Part shown: piece after piece, positions 36,780 to 45,840 of the stretch
How the letters are laid out: the number at the start of each line of letters is the position of its first letter
Position numbering within the stretch: the first letter of the stretch is position 1
NCBI GenBank assembly: GCA_963664935.2
Contig: CAXXSE010000001.1
Span: forward strand, 186,001 to 250,000
Direction: 5' to 3'
From: G963664935 sp963664935
Lineage (GTDB): Bacteria; Pseudomonadota; Gammaproteobacteria; Methylococcales; G963664935
Length of the DNA stretch: 64,000 nucleotides
The notes under the pieces: generated by a model
What the model saw: only the letters and a program-made list of their open reading frames with translations
What the model was told of the DNA's origin: nothing
Database searches by the model: none
Translations under genes and position numbers: made by a program

Positions 36780-37247
36780 CTACTTATGGTAAGGATGATG
36801 ACAAAGTATTGTCCACGCCCTATAAATTTGCTCCGCCACGATCACGCGCGCCAAAGCATGGGGAAATGTTAATCTGGACAAAGACCAAGTTTGATTTGCC
36901 CGCGATATACATTCTGGCGCTAAACCCTCCGGTCCGCCAATTAGCAAAGCGATATGTTGATGCTTTGTTCGCCACCGGGCCAATTTCAGAGATAGCTCCT
37001 CGGTATTCCAGATCGTTCCCGTCAGCTCCAATGCCACAACATGGGAATCCATGGGTATCGATGCCAGCATTCGGTCACCCTCCTTTTTGATTAGCCGATT
37101 TCGATCATAGTTTTTGGACCGCTTTCCAGCTTCTATTTCTTTCAATACCAAACGGCATTCTCTCGGCATTCTTTGGGCGTAATCCTGGTAGCCCTCCTGG
37201 ATCCATCGGGGCATCCGCTTACCCACTGCGATGAGATGTATATACAT
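36780..37247 (-). CDS. rlmH: 23S rRNA (pseudouridine1915-N3)-methyltransferase RlmH
   Basis: A 155-residue SPOUT methyltransferase: MYIHLIAVGKRMPRWIQEGY at the N-terminus, the SAM-knot ALLIGGPEGLAPE, and the C-terminal SRLTFPHALARVIVAEQIYRAW. The length is exactly that of E. coli RlmH. It methylates pseudouridine 1915 in helix 69 of 23S rRNA on the 70S ribosome. The genome context upstream of maf/rng is usual, but the rsfS/nadD genes normally found upstream are absent here, replaced by decayed sequence. Confidence 0.95.
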   Translation of the reverse strand: MYIHLIAVGKRMPRWIQEGYQDYAQRMPRECRLVLKEIEAGKRSKNYDRNRLIKKEGDRMLASIPMDSHVVALELTGTIWNTEELSLKLARWRTKHQHIALLIGGPEGLAPECISRANQTWSLSRLTFPHALARVIVAEQIYRAWTILCHHPYHK

Positions 37248-37429
37248 CGTATTCTTTAAAAAAATTTGGGAGAAACCGTGACCCCCGCTACCAAACCCGG
37301 TGAAAAATCCGGGCTAGCCGGTTCGGCTAAAGAATGACAACGAATACGTTATTACTTAATATAGGGCATCAAAATTGATCAATCTAACCAATTTTACGAC
37401 CCTCACAATAATACTTCAACTCAGGTTTA

Positions 37430-37560
37430 ATGCCATACGATCAGGATAATACGCTGGCCGACTGGAAAATTCACGCCGAGCGTTTCCAACAAGAAATTTA
37501 AAAAGTAGTCGTTGGATTGGAAGACGTCATCAATATGGGCCAGCCTCCTAGGATGTTTCC
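37430..37560 (+). pseudogene. 5' remnant of a MoxR-type AAA ATPase
   Basis: ATG at 37430 opens MPYDQDNTLADWKIHAERFQ, QEI, then a TAA, and the same frame continues KVVVGLEDVINM. The KVVVGxEDVI pattern is the start of the MoxR AAA fold. The following bases still resemble LLGCFHP in another frame before homology is lost near 37580. No Walker A survives. It is a relic. Confidence 0.45.
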
Positions 37561-37579
37561 ATCCTACCCCTGAAACTAA

Positions 37580-38096
37580 ACTTTCATCTAAGTGTCGGGT
37601 TTTATTCCGCTACCGCTACCGTACGGAACTACCCGCGAAACCGCAAAGAGGACCGAAGGATGCAATACATTTAGTGAGGTTAACTTCCGATAACACTTTA
37701 CTTGTTGTGTGTCCAAACTTCTTCTTTTTGAGTTCCATTTCCTTCCCATCGATAGTGAATGGGGTTGAGCTCGTGTGCTCAACAATAAAATGAATAGGTT
37801 GGAAACATGAATGAGGCGTCAATCGCGGATATGAACGGTGACTTCAGGTTGTCGATAAAGGGCCTGCCAGTGAGTGAGCGTCCGCAAACGCGAACGAATC
37901 CCACCTTTGGTCGGGTAGGTTTTGGTAATTCCGATTAGGTAGCGCCAGCTACTGGTGTTTGCTCTTGATGGTTGGTTTCTTGAGCGGTATCAAAGCCAGA
38001 AGGATATGTGTAATGGCCCCACTGGCATCGCAGGTGGGCAAGCAAGACCTAAATCAAAAATTCCCATTTTTGCCAAGCACAAAAAATTAATTAGTG
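37580..38096. other. decayed coding sequence, no intact gene
   Basis: On the minus strand at about 37828-37960 one frame reads WRYLIGITKTYPTKGGIRSR, LRTLTHWQALYRQPEVTVHI and stops, which looks like the C-terminus of an unidentified protein. It cannot be joined to an upstream frame. The remainder has no coding character. Confidence 0.35.
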
Positions 38097-38115
38097 TATA
38101 ATGAGAATCATTCGT
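38097..38115 (+). promoter_or_regulatory. Fur-box-like operator ahead of feo
   Basis: TATAATGAGAATCATTCGT matches the 19-bp Fur consensus at 14 of 19 positions by eye, including the TAATGAGAATCATT core. It lies 74 bp upstream of the first feoA and probably overlaps the promoter. Binding of Fe-Fur would repress the iron-uptake operon. Confidence 0.75.
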
Positions 38116-38188
38116 AATTACTTTTAGATTTTCGCAATATTTTTTGGCCAGACAGTTCCTTAAATTTCTTTAGCTTTGATAAACCATA

Positions 38189-38439
38189 ATGAAGCCTGAT
38201 CAACACCCAACTAAACAAGCGTTTCCGCTTAGCCTGGCGGACGAAGGTAAATCGTTCAAAATCGTTTTGTTGAATGGGGGAAAAGTATCGGTAAACGTCT
38301 CAGCGGTTTAGGCTTGAATATTAACTGTGAACTTGAAATCGTCAACCGTCAAGGTGGATCGCTTGTCGTGGGGCGAGATCAATCTCGTCTGGCATTGGGT
38401 ATGGGAATAGCGCGGAAAATTATGGTCATTCCCGTTTAA
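38189..38439 (+). pseudogene. feoA: FeoA, first copy, frameshifted
   Basis: A FeoA SH3-like protein of about 83 residues in two frames. ATG at 38189 gives MKPDQHPTKQAFPLSLADEG then KSFKIVLLNGG. After the GGGGGAAAA run at 38276-38284 the frame shifts and continues SIGKRLSGLGLNINCELEIV, then VGRDQSRLALGMGIARKIMV to the TAA at 38437. A single base missing in the homopolymer pair would explain it. FeoA is a small cytosolic partner of FeoB. It is followed after 2 bp by the second feoA. Confidence 0.75.
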
Positions 38440-38441
38440 TC

Positions 38442-38675
38442 ATGGCTAAAACGCTAGACGAACTGACAATTGGTGAATCCGGCCGGGTGGTAGGTTTCGA
38501 TAAGACCGCTAAAGCTTATCGCAAACTTTTACTCGCCATGGGTTTGACGCCAGGGGTTGAATTCAGTGTGACGCGTTACGCGCCCATGGGAGACCCCATC
38601 GAAATCAAAGTGCGTGGCTTTGCACTCAGTTTGAGAAAACAAGAAGCGAGCTGCTTGATGGTCGAAAAAATTTAG
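38442..38675 (+). CDS. feoA: FeoA, second copy
   Basis: A 77-residue SH3-like FeoA protein: LDELTIGESGRVVGFDKTAK, the turn MGLTPGVEFSVTRYAPMGDP and IEIKVRGFALSLRKQEASCL. It starts 2 bp after the frameshifted feoA, so the two were co-translated. FeoA is thought to regulate the FeoB G domain. Its stop codon is the exact left boundary of a 120-bp MITE that separates it from feoB. Confidence 0.92.
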   Translation: MAKTLDELTIGESGRVVGFDKTAKAYRKLLLAMGLTPGVEFSVTRYAPMGDPIEIKVRGFALSLRKQEASCLMVEKI

Positions 38676-38794
38676 TCACTATTCAGCCCACCCCTGAAAT
38701 CCGCCATTCCTATGTTAAAAAATGATCATGCACACATGTAAACTCACATTTTTCGCCTTGAACTGACGAATTTCAGGTTCAATCTGAACAGTGA
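38675..38794. repeat. 120-bp miniature inverted-repeat element, copy 2 (between feoA and feoB)
   Basis: Runs from GTCACTATTCAGCCCACCCC to the inverse AATCTGAACAGTGAC. The inner inverted pair is CCTGAAATCCGCC / GACGAATTTCAGG, with TTAAAAAATGATCATG and AAACTCACATTTTTCGCC in the core. It is the same family as 2528-2648 (inverted) and 53494-53616. A partial further copy of the CTTCAGCCCACCCCTATTTT end lies at about 38840-38860. It may alter the feoA:feoB expression ratio. Confidence 0.75.
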
Positions 38795-38941
38795 CGATAT
38801 CGTGTTGAATAGTTACAAAAATTTAATAGGGCAAAACTTCAGCCCACCCCTATTTTGTCCTGTAACTAAATGTTTTTCCCTTGCTCCGAAACAAAAGAGA
38901 GACAGTTTGAGCCGTCATCCCCCCGGCAGTAGATAGTGACT

Positions 38942-41284
38942 ATGACAACAGTCTTTACAATCGGCGTTGTAGGTAACCCAAATAGTGGTAAAACTACTCT
39001 CTTCAACGCCCTGACGGGCGCCAAACAACATGTTGGCAATTGGCCGGGCGTAACCGTTGAGCGAAAAACGGGTACTTTTGCTCATGGCGGGTACCCATTC
39101 GAACTCGTCGACCTCCCAGGCACCTATTCACTAGACGTCACCGAAGAATCGGTTTCGGTCGACGAGCGAATCGCTCGGGACTATGTCGCCTCGCATGAAG
39201 CCCATCTTATCGTCAACATCGTCGATGCGTCCAATATCGAACGCAATCTATACCTGACAACCCAACTGTTGGAAATGAAAGTTCCAATGATTGTGGTGCT
39301 CAATATGATCGATGTAGCCCGCCAACGGGAAATCATAATAGATATAGAAAAACTTTCGAATCGTCTGGGTTGTCCGGTTGTCCCGTTGGTTGCTTCCAAG
39401 CGAAAAGGACTGGATTTGGTAACCGCGGCCCTTCTGGAAGGGGTTCGGAATCTTTCCGTCTCGACAACCTGTGTGACCTATGGCGAAGAATTCGAACAGA
39501 CTCTCGAGAAATTCATTCCTTCGGTTTCACATAGCGCCGAACATCACAACTGCGATCAGCACTGGCTAGCTCTGCGGTTACTGGAAGGCGACACGCTGGC
39601 CAAAAAATTCGTTGGACCGGAAGTCATCCAAACGGCTTCCCGTTTTCGGGACGAATTAGAAGATAGTTTGGGCGATGATATCGATATTATTTCCGCCGAT
39701 GCACGCTACGGATTTGTGACTACCCTGACTCGGGAATGCGTCCGCAAAACCAACAAGGTGAAACGGAGTACTTCTGATAAAATCGATCGGATCGTGCTAA
39801 ACCGGGTTTTAGGAATACCGATTTTTCTGGTGGTGATGTACTTGATGTTTTTATTTACCATTAACATTGGTAGCGCTTTCATCGATTTTTTCGACATTCT
39901 GGCCGGTGGTTTATTCGTCGACGGCGTTCGGTATTTAATGACGGCTTATAATACGCCCGAATGGCTGACCGTCATCATCGCCGATGGTGTCGGTGGAGGC
40001 ATCCAGCTAATCTCGACGTTTATCCCCATTATCGGCTTTCTCTATTTGTTTCTTTCGGTATTGGAAGATTCGGGGTACATGAGCCGGGCAGCCTTCGTTA
40101 TGGATCGGTTCATGCGGTTTATCGGACTGCCCGGAAAAGCATTTGTACCCATGATAGTCGGCTTTGGCTGCAACGTCCCCGCGATTATGGCCAGCCGTAC
40201 TTTAGAACATGAACGCGATCGCATTTTGACCAATATCATGAATCCTTTCATGTCCTGTGGCGCCCGCTTGCCGGTATATGCTTTGTTTGCGGCGGCCTTT
40301 TTCCCGATTGGCGGACAGAACATTGTGTTCGGATTGTACTTATTTGGTATAGCGGTCGCTGTTTTGACCGGTCTGATTATGAAAAATACGCTTCTTCAGG
40401 GAACTACCGCGCCGTTTATAATGGAGTTGCCCAGCTATCATATACCTGCATTGCAAAGCATTCTATTGCGTACGTGGGATCGGCTTAAAGGCTTTATTTT
40501 TCGGGCGGGAAAGGTCATTGTTCCCATGGTTTTGGTTCTTAATTTTCTCAATACTTTGGGTACCGATGGCAGCTTTCAAAACGACCAAAGTGAAAACACG
40601 GTACTCAGTGCGATAGGTAAAGGTATCGTGCCGGCATTCGCGCCAATGGGGTTGAACGAAGAGAATTGGCCAGCTGCCGTGGGGATTTTCACTGGGGTTC
40701 TTGCTAAAGAAGTGGTGGTAGGTACATTAGATGCTTTATACAGTAAAATGGCCCAAACCGAAAATACGGAGAATAGATATCCAACACCCAAACCGGCGGA
40801 GTTCGATTTACGCCTGGTCGCAATCGAAGCGCTCCAAACGATTCCCGATAATTTGAAGGATATTGCAGACGCCCTGACGGATCCCTTAGGATTGGATATA
40901 GGCGATGTTAGCAATATCGAAAATGCGGCCGAACAACAGAAGGTTGTGGCGGGAACTTTCCGGGTCATGCAGGCACGTTTTGATGGACAAGCTGGCGCTT
41001 TCGCTTATTTGCTTTTCATCCTGTTGTACTTTCCCTGTGTCGCCGCGGTCGCCGCCATCTATAGGGAAACCGGGGGTTGGGCGATATTCGTTGCTGGATG
41101 GACCACCGGTATTGCCTATATGTCCGCTGCGATTTTCTACCAATTGGCGACATTTTCGAGGCACCCCGTTTACTCGGCCACATGGATAACTGGTTTATTG
41201 TTGGCTTTTGCCTCGGTCGTTCTGGTTCTTAGATTATGGGGAAGATCCAATCGACCCTACGGTAAAGCCTACGCGGGAACATAA
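38942..41284 (+). CDS. feoB: ferrous iron transport GTPase-permease FeoB
   Basis: A 780-residue inner-membrane Fe2+ transporter. The G domain has VVGNPNSGKTTLFN (G1), DLPGTYSLD (G3) and LNMIDVA (G4), followed by the GDI helices. The permease part contains the two Gate motifs with conserved cysteines (PMIVGFGCNVPAIMASRT, NPFMSCGARLPVYALF) and a long hydrophobic C-terminal half. The length is typical of E. coli FeoB (773). The ATG at 38942 is preferred to the GTG at 38936; neither has a clear SD. The distance from feoA (about 265 bp, containing a MITE) is abnormally large for this operon. Confidence 0.95.
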   Translation: MTTVFTIGVVGNPNSGKTTLFNALTGAKQHVGNWPGVTVERKTGTFAHGGYPFELVDLPGTYSLDVTEESVSVDERIARDYVASHEAHLIVNIVDASNIERNLYLTTQLLEMKVPMIVVLNMIDVARQREIIIDIEKLSNRLGCPVVPLVASKRKGLDLVTAALLEGVRNLSVSTTCVTYGEEFEQTLEKFIPSVSHSAEHHNCDQHWLALRLLEGDTLAKKFVGPEVIQTASRFRDELEDSLGDDIDIISADARYGFVTTLTRECVRKTNKVKRSTSDKIDRIVLNRVLGIPIFLVVMYLMFLFTINIGSAFIDFFDILAGGLFVDGVRYLMTAYNTPEWLTVIIADGVGGGIQLISTFIPIIGFLYLFLSVLEDSGYMSRAAFVMDRFMRFIGLPGKAFVPMIVGFGCNVPAIMASRTLEHERDRILTNIMNPFMSCGARLPVYALFAAAFFPIGGQNIVFGLYLFGIAVAVLTGLIMKNTLLQGTTAPFIMELPSYHIPALQSILLRTWDRLKGFIFRAGKVIVPMVLVLNFLNTLGTDGSFQNDQSENTVLSAIGKGIVPAFAPMGLNEENWPAAVGIFTGVLAKEVVVGTLDALYSKMAQTENTENRYPTPKPAEFDLRLVAIEALQTIPDNLKDIADALTDPLGLDIGDVSNIENAAEQQKVVAGTFRVMQARFDGQAGAFAYLLFILLYFPCVAAVAAIYRETGGWAIFVAGWTTGIAYMSAAIFYQLATFSRHPVYSATWITGLLLAFASVVLVLRLWGRSNRPYGKAYAGT

Positions 41285-41311
41285 GTTTTCTAGGATAGCG
41301 GTTAAAACCCA

Positions 41312-41545
41312 ATGATATTGTCGGAATTAAGAGATTATCTCAAACAAAACAGGCGGGTTCATCTCACGGATCTGTCTAATCGTTTCGATACCGATCCCAG
41401 TGCAATTCAAGGAATGCTGGAAAAGTGGATTGGTAAGGGACGGGTACGTAAAATACCTGTCAGTTCCGCGTGTGGAACCGGCTGTAGCAAATGCGATCCA
41501 GCACAAATTCAGGTATATGAATGGGTGAATTCGCGGGATAAGTAA
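41312..41545 (+). CDS. feoC: FeoC-like winged-helix protein with cysteine cluster
   Basis: A 77-residue protein 27 bp after feoB. The winged helix (ILSELRDYLKQNRRVHLTDL, SNRFDTDPSAIQGMLEKWI) is followed by the wing cysteines CGTGCSKCD (C54, C58, C61), the possible iron-sulphur site of FeoC. FeoC stabilises FeoB (protecting it from FtsH) and may sense iron or oxygen. Three cysteines are visible; the fourth ligand is uncertain. Confidence 0.88.
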   Translation: MILSELRDYLKQNRRVHLTDLSNRFDTDPSAIQGMLEKWIGKGRVRKIPVSSACGTGCSKCDPAQIQVYEWVNSRDK

Positions 41546-41586
41546 TGTAAGTCGATTCCGGTTTTTCCGCTGTAGGCACAAATCTT

Positions 41587-41853
41587 AGCCTGAATCCATG
41601 ACTTCAATATGGATAGCAGGGTGCAAGATATTGGTTTCACAGTGGATCAAAAAATATAAGCTTCACCCACCGACTTGAAAAATCGGGGCAGATATATTTT
41701 TCCGCGAATATGGCTAAAATAAAACTGTTTTCGTTTGAAAGGTTGGTTTTAATCCGCTTTTGTAGACTCCGCGCTGTCCCAGCGCGGAGTCTACAAAAGT
41801 TGCCAACCGTGCACCCTTTTATCCGCAATGAATTCACGGATTCAGGTTAAACA
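41587..41853. mobile_element. 267-bp inverted-repeat element with a 20-bp perfect hairpin
   Basis: The left end AGCCTGAATCCATGACTTCA (continuing to GGATAGCAGGGTGCA) is the imperfect inverse of the right end (TGCACCCTTTTATCCGCA, TGAATTCACGGATTCAGG). Inside, at 41757-41799, CTTTTGTAGACTCCGCGCTG pairs perfectly with CAGCGCGGAGTCTACAAAAG across a 3-nt loop. Half of the interior recurs at 6383-6455, and end fragments recur at 5671-5695, 34645-34661 and about 53728-53750. Sitting between the convergent feoC and slt genes, the hairpin could terminate both. Confidence 0.65.
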
Positions 41854-41867
41854 AAACCCGGAAGAGA

Positions 41868-43850
41868 TTACCGTTTACAGGCATCTAAACGCGGCAACTT
41901 TTTAGGTTTTGCTTTTTTGGACTTGCCCTTTGCCGCTACGGAATCCGTTAAACTTGAAATCCGTAACAACTTGCCGTTTAGCCGTTTATGATAAATCGCA
42001 GCATTCGCAAGTACCGTTTTAACATAATGCCGGGTTTCCTTAAAGGGTATATTTTCGACCCAAATATCCGTCGGCATGGGTTTACCATCGGGCAACCACC
42101 GTTCCACACGATGCTCTCCCGCATTATAGCCTGCGGCTGACAACGCAAAATTTTGATCAAACTGATCTAATAAACCCTTTAAATAGCTAGTCCCGTAGCG
42201 GACATTCACCTCGGGTTTGTATAGAACGCGGCTAGAGGTCCATTTTTCTTTTAATCTTCGCGCGATTGTTCGCCCGGTAGCAGGCATGATTTGCATCAGA
42301 CCACGCGCACCGACCCGTGAACGGGCGTGCTGATTAAATACGCTTTCTTGGCGGATCAATCCATACACTAAAGATGGATCGAGCTTTTGAAGATTCGCAT
42401 GGTGGGTAATCGTTTTTTTAAACAAAACTGGAAAACGTAATGCCAAATCGTCCCAATATTTGACTTTAGCGATTGTAAATATCGCGATTTGATGCCAATC
42501 CCACCGCTCAGCCAGCTTTGCCGCTACAAGAATTTCATGGGGACTCAACTGTCTGATAATATGCCACCACTCCCGCCGCGCCATCGATTTACGTTCGAAA
42601 TGCCGAAATTCAAATACCGCCGCAAAATCTTTTCGATTTCCCAGTTGTTCGATTTCAGCTTCGCTGACATCGACAGGCCTGTCGCTCCATCGGTAATCCT
42701 TCTCCAGACGGTCGGCGGCCAGAAAACTGTAAAAATTTCGACCCATCGCCACTTCGCCATAGATCTTCAGTGCTTCAGCGGATTTTTCCTGGGCGTCAAG
42801 AGCCCGCGCGCGCCAATATTGCCATTGGGGTAGCGCCCGATCCGGTTGTTGAATCTGTTCCACATAAGTGAGAACCGATTGCCAATCCCTTTCCAAAAGA
42901 GCGTTTCTTACCCGCCACTCCCGTAGACTGGAGTGGGCCTGTGCTATATTGATATTAGCGAGAAACTTGGCGGCATGGGGACTTCTTCGTATAGCGAGCG
43001 CAATCCCCAGTCGATTTTCAATGTAGGCCTGTTGTTCCAGTTTAATATTAAAGCTATTTTTTTTGGATTCCCAAACATGGCGAGCCAAATTGGGATCTTT
43101 GCGAGTCAACCGGTCGATACCGTGAGCGAAAATTCGGCCCATTTGTAACGATTCGGAGTCCCACTGAGCGCAGTCCATGATTAACCGGGGATTTCGGTGG
43201 ACTTTCAGCCAAAATTTTGCTAATTTTTGTTCGCTTTTCGGGATAAACCGTTTTAAATACTTGGCTAATTGGGGATTTCCCTTGCCCATGGCAAGGCCAA
43301 ATCTTCGCCAAGCGATATCGGAACTAAAAGCTTTAGAATTTTGGAATTTCACGAACAGTTCGTCGCAGGCTTTTGGCCGCGAACGTCCGACCAGCCAAAG
43401 CTTTTGGGCACCTGTTAACGCTTCACTTTCACTCCCGGTTTGGTATAAAGCCCAATAATAAAAGCACTGTAACTCGGGACTTACGGTTTTTTCGTAGTGT
43501 GAAATATATTCGGGCCATCTTTTTTGGGAAGCGAGAACTTTCAACAAATTCCATCGCAATAAGATTGGATATCGTGTGTCGGAAAACTCCGTCAAATAGG
43601 ATTCAATTTGCGCCATCGCACCCGGTGTTTTGCTCAATTTCTTATACAGAAGAAAGGGGTACAACGGGTATTCTTTTAGTTTTGGAAGCAAGTTGTCTAA
43701 TTGACGATAGTATCCTTTCTTTATCGCCCTTTCGGCTTTTAGAAAATTATTTCTTTGATCGGAGAGATTGTCCCCGTATACCTGGGAACTACTTAGCAAA
43801 CCGCCAAAAACCAGTAACAAGCCAAGAAACAAATGCATCCTATTCTTCAA
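41868..43850 (-). CDS. slt: soluble lytic murein transglycosylase (Slt70)
   Basis: A 660-residue periplasmic enzyme that cleaves peptidoglycan to 1,6-anhydromuropeptides. A signal peptide (about 1-26) is followed by the alpha-superhelical U and L domains (to about 480), then the catalytic lysozyme-like domain LVYGLIRQESVFNQHARSRV with catalytic E502, GARGLMQIMPATG, and AAGYNAGEHRVERW. The C-terminus has an extra lysine-rich tail (KGKSKKAKPKKLPR). The length is close to E. coli Slt70 (645). It is divergent from the ABC exporter gene, whose longest frame starts 12 bp away. Confidence 0.93.
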   Translation of the reverse strand: MKNRMHLFLGLLLVFGGLLSSSQVYGDNLSDQRNNFLKAERAIKKGYYRQLDNLLPKLKEYPLYPFLLYKKLSKTPGAMAQIESYLTEFSDTRYPILLRWNLLKVLASQKRWPEYISHYEKTVSPELQCFYYWALYQTGSESEALTGAQKLWLVGRSRPKACDELFVKFQNSKAFSSDIAWRRFGLAMGKGNPQLAKYLKRFIPKSEQKLAKFWLKVHRNPRLIMDCAQWDSESLQMGRIFAHGIDRLTRKDPNLARHVWESKKNSFNIKLEQQAYIENRLGIALAIRRSPHAAKFLANINIAQAHSSLREWRVRNALLERDWQSVLTYVEQIQQPDRALPQWQYWRARALDAQEKSAEALKIYGEVAMGRNFYSFLAADRLEKDYRWSDRPVDVSEAEIEQLGNRKDFAAVFEFRHFERKSMARREWWHIIRQLSPHEILVAAKLAERWDWHQIAIFTIAKVKYWDDLALRFPVLFKKTITHHANLQKLDPSLVYGLIRQESVFNQHARSRVGARGLMQIMPATGRTIARRLKEKWTSSRVLYKPEVNVRYGTSYLKGLLDQFDQNFALSAAGYNAGEHRVERWLPDGKPMPTDIWVENIPFKETRHYVKTVLANAAIYHKRLNGKLLRISSLTDSVAAKGKSKKAKPKKLPRLDACKR

Positions 43851-43987
43851 TAAAAACTTAAATGAGCACGCCTTACGGCGTCCAGGTTACCATTTGCCGC
43901 TTTGATGCGACAATTACAAACTCACCAAAATTATTTGAATTTCGTGTAATCCTACAAAACATACGAAATATTCGCGACTGCCGTTCC

Positions 43988-45832
43988 ATGCCGAAAACAC
44001 CACAAACAAAACAAAATCAATCGAGAAACTACGATTGGCCGTACCTTTATCGAATTGCCCTCGAACATAAACGCGAACTCTCCATCGCTCACGTTATCGC
44101 AATATTCGCGACCCTTGCCAGTGTTCCAGTCCCTTTGCTCATGCCACTTTTGGTGGATGAGGTTTTGCTCGGTAAACCCGGCGTCATCACGCGGACCATC
44201 AACTCGATTTTTCCCGAAAGTTGGTACGGACCGGTGCTCTATATCTTGACCATTTTGGTCATCACGTTGGGGTTACGCTTATTGGCTTTAGCGTTTAACG
44301 TCTACCAAGCCCGCCAATTCACGTACATTTCAAAAGATATTATCTATCGAATTCGATCCAGTCTGATCAAACGACTGCAAAATATTTCCATGGCTGAATA
44401 CGAAACCCTCGGCAGCGGTACGGTTGTATCGCATCTGGTTACCGATCTCAATACCCTTGATATTTTTATCGGGAGTACGGTAAGTCGTCTTTTAGTGGCC
44501 ATCTTATCCATCGCGGGCACCGCGATCGTATTGTTATGGATGCATTGGCAACTCGCGTTATTTATCCTTTGCCTCAACCCACTGGTGATTTATTTCACCA
44601 AGATTCTCGGAAAACATGTCAAAGAATTAAAAAGAAGGGAAAACTCCGCCTTTGAAATATTCCAGCAATCGCTAACGGAAACATTGGACGCAATTCACCA
44701 GATTCGCGCCAGTAATCGTGAAAAGTATTACCTCGGACAGCTAATCGATTCCGCGCGTTCGGTTAAAACACATGCAGCGGCTTTCGCCTGGAAAAGCGAT
44801 GCCGCAAATCGGATGAGCCTAGTAATTTTTTTATTCGGGTTTGATATCTTCCGGGCCATCGCTATGTATATGGTTGTTTTTTCCAATCTAAGCATTGGCG
44901 AAATGCTAGCGGTTTTCGGCTATTTATGGTTTATGATGAGCCCGGTCCAGGAAATCCTCGGTATCCAATATGCGTTTTATGCCGCCAAAGCAGCTCTTCA
45001 GCGCATCCAACGTCTTCAAACGCTCAAGCTGGAGCCCCGATATCCGCATTTGAAAAATCCATTTCAAAATAAAAAAACCGTGAGTTTAAGTATCCAAGAG
45101 CTGTATTTTTCCTACAGTAACGACAACAGTATTCTAAACGGTGTTACCCTAGAGATCAAAGCAGGGGAAAAAGTGGCCTTAGTCGGAGCAAGTGGGGGTG
45201 GAAAATCCACATTAATCCAGGTTTTGATCGGGCTTTATCCCGCAACCTCGGGTACAATTCGGTTTGACGGTGACGCGCTAACGGAAATTGGTCTGGATGT
45301 AATTCGAGAACATGTGGTCACGGTATTACAGCACCCGACACTCTTCAACGATAGCGTGAGGAACAATTTAACCTTGGGGCGCGGCCACTCCGATAGTGAA
45401 CTTTGGAACGCCCTGGATATCGCTCAATTAAAATCTACTATCGCCACGCTACCAAATGGACTGGATACCCTAGTCGGGCGGAATGGCATGCGGCTGTCCG
45501 GTGGCCAAAAACAACGTCTAGCCATCGGCCGTATGGTACTCGCCAACCCGAAAATTGTTATATTGGACGAAGCTACATCCGCCTTAGATGCCGAAACCGA
45601 ATACCACCTGCACACCGCCCTTGCGGAATTTCTCCAGAAACGGACCACAATCATCGTCGCTCACAGACTCAGTGCGGTTAAACAAGCGGACCGAGTTTTC
45701 GTTTTTGAGGATGGGAGAATTTGCGAACAAGGCGAACACCGCACCCTGATTAAACAGAATGGATTATACGCAAAACTCTACGGCGAAAAACAATCGGTAT
45801 CGTCCACTGTCGCTAATCCATCGATCTCGTGA
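43988..45832 (+). CDS. ABC exporter, fused permease and ATPase (MsbA/MdlB-like)
   Basis: A half-transporter of about 614 residues: six membrane helices in the first 330 residues (starting SIAHVIAIFATLASVPVPLL) and the nucleotide-binding domain with Walker A GASGGGKST, the Q-loop TVLQHPTLF, signature LSGGQKQRLAIGR, Walker B IVILDEATSALD and H-loop IVAHRL. It would function as a homodimeric exporter; the substrate (lipid, peptide or drug) is unknown. The frame is open from 43862, but the ATG at 43988 (MPKTPQTKQ) starts closer to the conserved membrane part; the extra 42 residues are not typical. It overlaps or abuts the PHP gene downstream. Confidence 0.88.
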   Translation: MPKTPQTKQNQSRNYDWPYLYRIALEHKRELSIAHVIAIFATLASVPVPLLMPLLVDEVLLGKPGVITRTINSIFPESWYGPVLYILTILVITLGLRLLALAFNVYQARQFTYISKDIIYRIRSSLIKRLQNISMAEYETLGSGTVVSHLVTDLNTLDIFIGSTVSRLLVAILSIAGTAIVLLWMHWQLALFILCLNPLVIYFTKILGKHVKELKRRENSAFEIFQQSLTETLDAIHQIRASNREKYYLGQLIDSARSVKTHAAAFAWKSDAANRMSLVIFLFGFDIFRAIAMYMVVFSNLSIGEMLAVFGYLWFMMSPVQEILGIQYAFYAAKAALQRIQRLQTLKLEPRYPHLKNPFQNKKTVSLSIQELYFSYSNDNSILNGVTLEIKAGEKVALVGASGGGKSTLIQVLIGLYPATSGTIRFDGDALTEIGLDVIREHVVTVLQHPTLFNDSVRNNLTLGRGHSDSELWNALDIAQLKSTIATLPNGLDTLVGRNGMRLSGGQKQRLAIGRMVLANPKIVILDEATSALDAETEYHLHTALAEFLQKRTTIIVAHRLSAVKQADRVFVFEDGRICEQGEHRTLIKQNGLYAKLYGEKQSVSSTVANPSIS

Positions 45833-45840
45833 ATAGCCTA

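Noticed and set aside
37512..37793. Plus ORF of 93 codons near 37.6 kb
   Set aside because: Only its first residues overlap the MoxR relic; the remainder is not protein-like.
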